DNA of 64,000 nt, taken from assembly GCF_000612725.1 (NCBI RefSeq), contig NZ_HG964454.1:329951-393950 (forward strand), written 5' to 3'. Source of the DNA: Mycolicibacterium austroafricanum (GTDB taxonomy: Bacteria; Actinomycetota; Actinomycetes; Mycobacteriales; Mycobacteriaceae). The notes beneath the pieces are model-generated. The model saw only the letters and a program-made list of their open reading frames with translations, searched no databases and was not told where the DNA came from. This document shows positions 59,329 to 64,000 of this stretch, piece by piece. Position 1 is the first letter of the stretch; each line of letters starts with the position of its first letter. The translations under genes were made by a program, and so were the position numbers.

Positions 59329-60105
59329 CTTTAGTACACCACGCAGGCCGCCGGATCCGCCTCTACCGGATCCACTCACTCGAAGCACCGGCCAGCCCTG
59401 CTCGGCCGCCGCCGCCGCCAACTCGCGGCGCGGGTTCACCGGACGCGGGCGCCCCACCAACGTCATCAGCGCGATGTCCTCGTTTCCGTCGGCGTAGAAG
59501 TAGCTGCGCCCCAGGTCGACGTCGTTGCCTGCGCAGAACTCCTGCACCGCCGCGGCCTTGCGCCTACCCCAGATCACCGGCCTGGCGATCCGGCCGGTGA
59601 GCCGCCTGTCATCTCCGACTTCGAAGTGGTTGCACAGGACGTGGTCGATCTCCAGATACCTGGCCACCGGTTCGGCATGGATGGTCAGCGCCGAGGAGCT
59701 CATCACGACCGTGTGCCCGCGCCGCTGGTGCGCCAGCACGATGTCGTGCATCACGGGGAAGAGACGTGATCTGACCCGTTCCCGGAACAGCCGTTCCCCG
59801 ATCTCCTCGAGGTCGGTCAGCGATTCATCCCGCAGATACCCGGCGGCGCGCTCCAGCAGCTTGGCGAAGTTCACCCGGCCCATCCGGTAGCGCATGGCGG
59901 CCTCGATGACGCCGGTGATCTCACCGATGCGGGCCTGGCGGCGGCGGATGCGGTCGCCCGCGTGAGCGGTGGCGGTGAATCCGTCGACGAGCGTGCCGTC
60001 GAGGTCGAAGAACGCGCCGATCTGCGGCCCTGGCGGGCTGGCGTCGATGTCGGCGACCGGATCGACCGGGGTCGCGGCGTCCGCGGTCACAATTCCGCTC
60101 CTCAT
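59326..60105 (-). CDS. HAD-IB family phosphatase
   Basis: A 259-residue HAD hydrolase of the IB (phosphoserine-phosphatase-like) subfamily: motif I DLDGTLV, motif II VMSSSALTI, then DGNEDI as motif IV, with a helical cap between. It would dephosphorylate a small substrate or lipid phosphate; in mycobacteria related domains are fused to acyltransferases, but here it stands alone. ATG at 60105 was chosen; ATG at 60132 is possible. Confidence 0.82.
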   Translation of the reverse strand: MRSGIVTADAATPVDPVADIDASPPGPQIGAFFDLDGTLVDGFTATAHAGDRIRRRQARIGEITGVIEAAMRYRMGRVNFAKLLERAAGYLRDESLTDLEEIGERLFRERVRSRLFPVMHDIVLAHQRRGHTVVMSSSALTIHAEPVARYLEIDHVLCNHFEVGDDRRLTGRIARPVIWGRRKAAAVQEFCAGNDVDLGRSYFYADGNEDIALMTLVGRPRPVNPRRELAAAAAEQGWPVLRVSGSGRGGSGGLRGVLK

Positions 60106-60297
60106 ATCAGCGGGCAGGCACGGGGCTGACAAGCCATGCTACGGGCGTCACCGGCACTACTGGTTTAATCTGTGGCCTGGTCGCAGCAGACGGCCACGGT
60201 AGTTTGGTCTTGCCGGGTTCAGGATGCAGCCTGCGCGAGTCGCACTGATCGGTGCCCTCGCAGTATGCGATGAGCGGCCTTACACGGAAGGTGAACC

Positions 60298-60690
60298 TTG
60301 GACGAGCAAGCAGCCGAAGGCACGAACGTTGGGGGTGCGGCATCCTCTTCGACATGTGTCGTCACCGAGCGATGGGTCGAACGAACGGCCGTCGTCGCGG
60401 TGTCCGGTGTCGTCGACATGCTCACCTCACCCCAGCTGGAATCGGCGATCGACACCGCTTTGAGCCAGCAGCCCGCGGCGGTGGTTATCGATTTCACCGA
60501 TGTCGAGTTCCTCGCCTCGGCAGGCATGGGGGTCTTGGTCGCCGCGCACGACAAGGCCGGTTCTGATGTCAAGATCAGCGTGGTGGCCGAGGGACCCGCC
60601 ACCAGCCGTCCACTGAAACTGGTCGGCATCGCGGACATCGTCGCGCTGTACCCGAATCTCGAGGAAGCGCTTGCGGCGCGCGACACATAG
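60298..60690 (+). CDS. STAS-domain anti-anti-sigma factor
   Basis: A 130-residue protein with a STAS domain (about 28-125): AVSGVVDMLTSPQLESAI, then DFTDVEFLASAGMGVL with the phosphorylatable Ser74. It would bind and titrate an anti-sigma kinase. The TTG start is accepted because GGAAGG lies seven bases upstream and no ATG is available. A similar protein (Rv1904) lies near cinA in M. tuberculosis. The anti-sigma kinase gene follows 45 bases later. Confidence 0.88.
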   Translation: MDEQAAEGTNVGGAASSSTCVVTERWVERTAVVAVSGVVDMLTSPQLESAIDTALSQQPAAVVIDFTDVEFLASAGMGVLVAAHDKAGSDVKISVVAEGPATSRPLKLVGIADIVALYPNLEEALAARDT

Positions 60691-60735
60691 CAAGCGCGCT
60701 TGAGAAGGTGCTTTGAGGGGTAGCCAGCGACTGCC

Positions 60736-61182
60736 ATGATCGATTCCATGCCTCCGGCGCAGGTAGCCAATGCCGAACGTTTCGAACGCCTCGGCCTCGC
60801 CGCGGATGCAGGCGCCGTCGCCCGGGTGCGTCAGGAATTCGGCGAGTGGCTGAAACGGTTCTTCGTCATCGACGAGGTCCGCTTCAGCGACGTCGTTCTC
60901 GCGATCAACGAGGCCCTGGCCAACGCCGCCGAGTTCGCCTATGCGCTGGCCGACCGTCCGGGCACGATCGACATTCAGGCCACCTACGATCCGCGGGGGC
61001 AGACGCTGACGGTGTGCATCGAGGACCGCGGTGTCTGGCGTCAGCGGCAGACCGAACCCGCCCCGCGCACCCGCGGCCGCGGCATCCCGCTGATGGAGAC
61101 GCTGTCGGACGGCGCGACGATCGAGCCGTCAACGAGTGGAACCACAGTCCAGCTGGTGTGGCACGGGGTCGACCGCCTCTGA
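60736..61182 (+). CDS. RsbW-type anti-sigma kinase (HATPase)
   Basis: A 148-residue ATP-binding protein of the GHKL/RsbW class. The N-box is N58-EALANAAEFAY; the G2-like loop is RGRGIPLM. It probably phosphorylates the STAS partner upstream and releases or binds a sigma factor (sigF-type partner switching). ATG at 60736; ATG at 60748 is possible. It abuts the convergent DapB-fold gene exactly. Confidence 0.88.
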   Translation: MIDSMPPAQVANAERFERLGLAADAGAVARVRQEFGEWLKRFFVIDEVRFSDVVLAINEALANAAEFAYALADRPGTIDIQATYDPRGQTLTVCIEDRGVWRQRQTEPAPRTRGRGIPLMETLSDGATIEPSTSGTTVQLVWHGVDRL

Positions 61183-62259
61183 TCAGGGCGCCCGGTAGGT
61201 GCCCCGGCCCGTCCCGAACGGCAGGTCCAGTGTGCTGCGGATCCCCGGCTCGGCGGCTACGACGTCCGGAATGGCGTTGACGATCCGGCCCGCGGCGGCC
61301 AGGATCGCTGCGTAGTTGTGGTCGCCGTTGTTGCTCGTCGGGCAGATGTCCATCACGTAGGACGGCTCGCCGGTGATCTCGACCCGGTAGGAGCCACCCT
61401 CCTGCGCCGGCTGCGCCCAGTCCGGCCGCAGATCGCCGCGCAGCCGGGTGATGTGCTCGACGACGATGGCGGGTGCACCGTCGACCAGGCCTTCGATCAG
61501 GAACCGCACGGCCGCCACGGTGCCCTTCTTGATGGTTCCGACCGCGACGTCGAAATCCTCGGGTGCGGGCTCCTGTTCCACCGAGTCGCGGATCTCGTCC
61601 ACCTCGACACCGAGGCCTGCCGCGAGCTGGCGGATACCCACGCCCCACGCCGCACTGAGCATGCCGGGCTGGTACAGGAACGGCAGGTCCCCGATCTCGT
61701 TACCGAAGCCCATCACGTCGAACATCACCGTCGCCCCGTCGTAGGTGGCGTAGTCCGCGATCTCCATGGTGCGGACCTGGCTGACGCTCTGGCAGGTGCT
61801 CGCCAATGCCAGGGGCAGCAGGTCGGTGACGAAACCCGGGTCGACACCGGTGATGAACAGGCTCGTATTACCCTGCCGGGCAGCGCTTTCCACGCGCTCG
61901 ATGGCGCGATCGGGAATCACGCCCCACGGGTAGGCCAGAAACCCGGGGGAGGACCCGACGACGTTGATGCCTGCCTCGAGCAGCCCGCGGACGTCGGCCA
62001 GCGCCTCTTTGGGCCGCACGTCACCCATCGCGCAGTACACCGCGCAGTCAGGCTTGGCGTCGATGATCGCGGCCATGTCGTCGACCGCCGCGACACCGGT
62101 CGTCACATCGAGTCGGGCGAGTTCGCCGGCGTCCCGTCCGACCTTCTCCTGGGAGGACACCCACACGCCGGTCAGCGCGAACCGCGGATCTTCGATGAGC
62201 TGACGCAACGCCAGACTGCCGCAGTTGCCGGTCCCGATGAGCGCCACGCGAATAGCCAT
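61183..62259 (-). CDS. DapB-fold NAD(P)-dependent amine dehydrogenase-like protein
   Basis: A 358-residue protein with a dihydrodipicolinate-reductase-like N-terminus (VALIGTGNCGSLALRQL) and a C-terminal domain of the 2,4-diaminopentanoate-dehydrogenase type (NVVGSSPGFLAYPWGVIP; TGVDPGFVTDLLPLAL). It probably oxidises or reduces an amine or a related CoA-bound intermediate. I recall it as similar to Rv1059, a KstR-regulon member. Its start diverges from the SDR gene across a KstR motif. Confidence 0.75.
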   Translation of the reverse strand: MAIRVALIGTGNCGSLALRQLIEDPRFALTGVWVSSQEKVGRDAGELARLDVTTGVAAVDDMAAIIDAKPDCAVYCAMGDVRPKEALADVRGLLEAGINVVGSSPGFLAYPWGVIPDRAIERVESAARQGNTSLFITGVDPGFVTDLLPLALASTCQSVSQVRTMEIADYATYDGATVMFDVMGFGNEIGDLPFLYQPGMLSAAWGVGIRQLAAGLGVEVDEIRDSVEQEPAPEDFDVAVGTIKKGTVAAVRFLIEGLVDGAPAIVVEHITRLRGDLRPDWAQPAQEGGSYRVEITGEPSYVMDICPTSNNGDHNYAAILAAAGRIVNAIPDVVAAEPGIRSTLDLPFGTGRGTYRAP

Positions 62260-62290
62260 GCGCAGCAGTATGCGGGCTCAGAACAAATAT

Positions 62291-62304
62291 TGGAACAGGT
62301 TCTA
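62291..62304. promoter_or_regulatory. KstR-consensus motif in divergent promoter
   Basis: TGGAACAGGTTCTA fits TNNAACNNGTTNNA exactly and its last bases mirror the canonical AAC-GTTCTA core. It lies 31 bases from the DapB-fold start and 36 bases from the steroid-type SDR start, so one site could control both genes. Confidence 0.7.
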
Positions 62305-62339
62305 ATTTGTGTCTACCCCGTGCGGTAGCCTGACGCCCC

Positions 62340-63086
62340 ATGGGACGCGTGGACGGAAAAGTGGCACTCATCAGTGGCGGCGCGCAGGGAATGGGCGCCG
62401 CCGATGCCCGGGCGCTGATCGCCGAAGGCGCCAAGGTCGTCATCGGTGACATCCTCGACGACAAGGGCAAGGCGCTGGCGGACGAGATCAACGCCGAGAC
62501 ACCCGACTCGATCCGTTACGTGCATCTCGACGTCACCCAGGCCGACCAGTGGGAGGCCGCCGTGGCCACCGCTGTCGACGCGTTCGGCAAGCTCAACGTG
62601 CTTGTCAACAATGCGGGCACGGTGGCGCTGGGGCAGATCGGCCAGTTCGATATGGCCAAGTGGCAGAAGGTCATCGACGTCAACCTCACCGGCACGTTCC
62701 TCGGAATGCAGGCGTCCGTCGAGGCGATGAAGACCGCGGGCGGCGGGTCGATCATCAACATCTCCTCCATCGAGGGTCTGCGGGGTGCGGTCATGGTGCA
62801 CCCGTACGTGGCGTCCAAGTGGGCGGTGCGCGGCCTCACGAAGTCCGCGGCCCTCGAGCTCGGGTCACACAACATCCGGGTCAACTCGGTGCACCCCGGC
62901 TTCATCCGCACCCCGATGACCAAGCACTTCCCGGACAACATGCTGCGCATCCCGCTGGGCCGCCCGGGTCAGCCCGAAGAGGTCGCCACCTTCGTGGTGT
63001 TCCTGGCCAGCGACGAGTCGCGGTACGCGACAGGCGCCGAATTCGTGATGGACGGCGGCCTGACCAACGACGTTCCGCACAAGTAG
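62340..63086 (+). CDS. SDR family hydroxysteroid dehydrogenase (FabG3-like)
   Basis: A 248-residue SDR with SGGAQGMG (12-19), NNAG (90-93), Ser142, and Y156-VAS-K160. Sequence style (GDILDDKGKALA, RYVHLDVTQ, ALELGSHNIRVNSVHPG, GAEFVMDGG) is like the 20-beta-hydroxysteroid dehydrogenase FabG3 (Rv2002) I recall. Its cofactor is probably NAD(H), with Asp37 after the second strand. A KstR-consensus motif precedes it. Steroid oxidation is therefore likely. Confidence 0.85.
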   Translation: MGRVDGKVALISGGAQGMGAADARALIAEGAKVVIGDILDDKGKALADEINAETPDSIRYVHLDVTQADQWEAAVATAVDAFGKLNVLVNNAGTVALGQIGQFDMAKWQKVIDVNLTGTFLGMQASVEAMKTAGGGSIINISSIEGLRGAVMVHPYVASKWAVRGLTKSAALELGSHNIRVNSVHPGFIRTPMTKHFPDNMLRIPLGRPGQPEEVATFVVFLASDESRYATGAEFVMDGGLTNDVPHK

Positions 63087-63128
63087 CACCCGCGAGCCTG
63101 TGTAAGGGCTTGCGTAAGGTCGTAACTC

Positions 63129-64000
63129 GTGAGCGCACGGGCGGGAATCGTGGTGACGGGGACCGAGGTCCTCACCGGACGCGTCCAGGACCAGAATGGT
63201 CCCTGGCTCGCCGACCGGCTTCTGGAACTCGGCGTCGAACTCGGACACATCACGCTGTGCGGCGACCGGCCGGCCGACATCGAGGCGCAGCTGCGTTTCC
63301 TCGCAGGCCAGGGCGTCGACCTCATCATCACCAGCGGCGGTCTCGGTCCGACCGCCGACGACATGACGGTGGAGATCGTGTCGCGTTTCTGCGGCCGCGA
63401 GCTCGTTCTCGACGCCGCGGTGGAAGCCAGGATCGGCGAGATCGTCAAGGGCATGATGGCCAGGTTCCCCGGAGTCGACGCGGACGCGGTGCTGGCGGCC
63501 AACCGCAAGCAGGCGCTGGTTCCGGCGGGAGCCGTCGTCCTCGACCCGGTGGGCACCGCGCCTGGGGTCGTCGTTGCCGGATCCCCGACGGTGGTGGTGC
63601 TGCCCGGCCCGCCTCGAGAGCTGCAGCCGATGTGGCACGCCGCCGTCGCCACCGACGCCGTGCAGACGGCCATCGCCGGGCGCACCCGCTATCAGCAGCA
63701 GACGATCCGCATGTTCGGCCTGCCCGAGTCCGGGCTGGCCGACACGCTGCGCGATGCCGAGAAGACCGTCGCCGACTTCGACCGGCTCGAGATCACCACC
63801 TGCCTGCGGCGCGGCGAGCTCGAGATCGTCACCCGCTTCGAGCCTCGCGACACGGCGACCTACGCCGCGCTGGAGGGTCTGCTGCGGGACCGCCATGCCC
63901 GCGAGATCTTCTCCACCGACGGTGCACTGGTCGACGACCAGATCGCCGAACTGCTGGCAGGACGCAGCATCGCCACCGCCGAATCCTGCACCGCGGGCAT
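63129..64000 (+). CDS. cinA: CinA-family protein, C-terminal part outside the window
   Basis: The frame runs from GTG at 63129 to the window end (290 complete codons). Residues 1-170 form a MoaB/Mog-like domain ([46 protein letters not shown]), followed by the CinA linker and the start of the nicotinamide mononucleotide deamidase domain ([22 protein letters not shown] at the edge). CinA acts on NMN or ADP-ribose in NAD recycling. cinA occupies the same position as Rv1901. GTG start is preceded by AAGG. Confidence 0.93.
   Translation, partial: MSARAGIVVTGTEVLTGRVQDQNGPWLADRLLELGVELGHITLCGDRPADIEAQLRFLAGQGVDLIITSGGLGPTADDMTVEIVSRFCGRELVLDAAVEARIGEIVKGMMARFPGVDADAVLAANRKQALVPAGAVVLDPVGTAPGVVVAGSPTVVVLPGPPRELQPMWHAAVATDAVQTAIAGRTRYQQQTIRMFGLPESGLADTLRDAEKTVADFDRLEITTCLRRGELEIVTRFEPRDTATYAALEGLLRDRHAREIFSTDGALVDDQIAELLAGRSIATAESCTAG

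Overview
The window is high-GC DNA from a mycobacterium, most likely an environmental, rapidly growing species (Mycolicibacterium type). The evidence is a set of lineage-marker genes: an antigen 85 mycolyltransferase, a mycolic acid cyclopropane synthase/methyltransferase, LppE/LpqH-type lipoproteins, a 13E12-type DUF222-HNH protein, cytochromes P450 closely resembling CYP124 and CYP125, and a mycobacterial SOS box. Several genes follow, from memory, a gene order like the M. tuberculosis Rv1876-Rv1901 interval (bacterioferritin, DHA2 transporter, glutamine synthetase homologue, antigen 85, LppE-like lipoprotein, nitronate monooxygenase, CinA), interrupted by many accessory genes. I saw no tRNA, rRNA, CRISPR array or intact insertion sequence.

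Layout. 1-12.4 kb: partial lipoprotein, TfoX-like protein, Lon with a HAIR-like element, a GNAT-AAA+ fusion, antigen 85, a GH13 glycosidase linked to a deaminase through three tandem 32-bp repeats that form overlapping mini-ORFs, then a TPR protein, a membrane protein and a TetR regulator. 12.5-17 kb: a FadR-type GntR regulator, an allophanate-hydrolase-like amidase, a biuret-hydrolase-like enzyme and an NCS2 permease, read as a biuret-type nitrogen-scavenging operon. 17-23 kb: the SOS-boxed 13E12 protein, thioesterase, FUSC exporter, EthD protein and enoyl-CoA hydratase. 22.9-28.6 kb: an iron-storage locus (Bfd and bfrA with an IdeR-like box), a DHA2 transporter, an AhpD-like protein and a GlnA3-type enzyme.

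28.7-36.4 kb: an ArsR/SRPBCC pair with a 28-bp operator palindrome, two D-aminoacylase-type amidohydrolases flanking an NTF2-fold protein, a dienelactone hydrolase lipoprotein and a GT4 glycosyltransferase. 36.5-47.8 kb: CYP124, a serine hydrolase, mycolic acid methyltransferase, agmatinase family enzyme, threonine-dehydratase family enzyme, L,D-transpeptidase and an LppE-like lipoprotein. 47.9-48.6 kb: a scar where 3' fragments of an RmlD-like gene and a fatty-acyl-AMP ligase gene meet head to head, both without 5' halves. 48.7-64 kb: XRE regulator, CYP125, a molybdopterin oxidoreductase with TetR, AraC/VOC/UvrA2, nitronate monooxygenase, a HAD phosphatase, a STAS/anti-sigma pair, a DapB-fold dehydrogenase, a steroid-type SDR and the start of cinA.

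How the parts connect. Motifs fitting the KstR consensus (TNNAACNNGTTNNA) lie upstream of the nitronate monooxygenase, between the DapB-fold gene and the steroid-type SDR, and upstream of the AhpD-like gene, with a one-mismatch copy before a thioesterase. With CYP124 and CYP125 this suggests a sterol and branched-lipid catabolic layer scattered through the region. Several local regulators sit beside perfect or near-perfect palindromes that are probably their own operators. All functions are inferred by reading the sequence; no database search was run.
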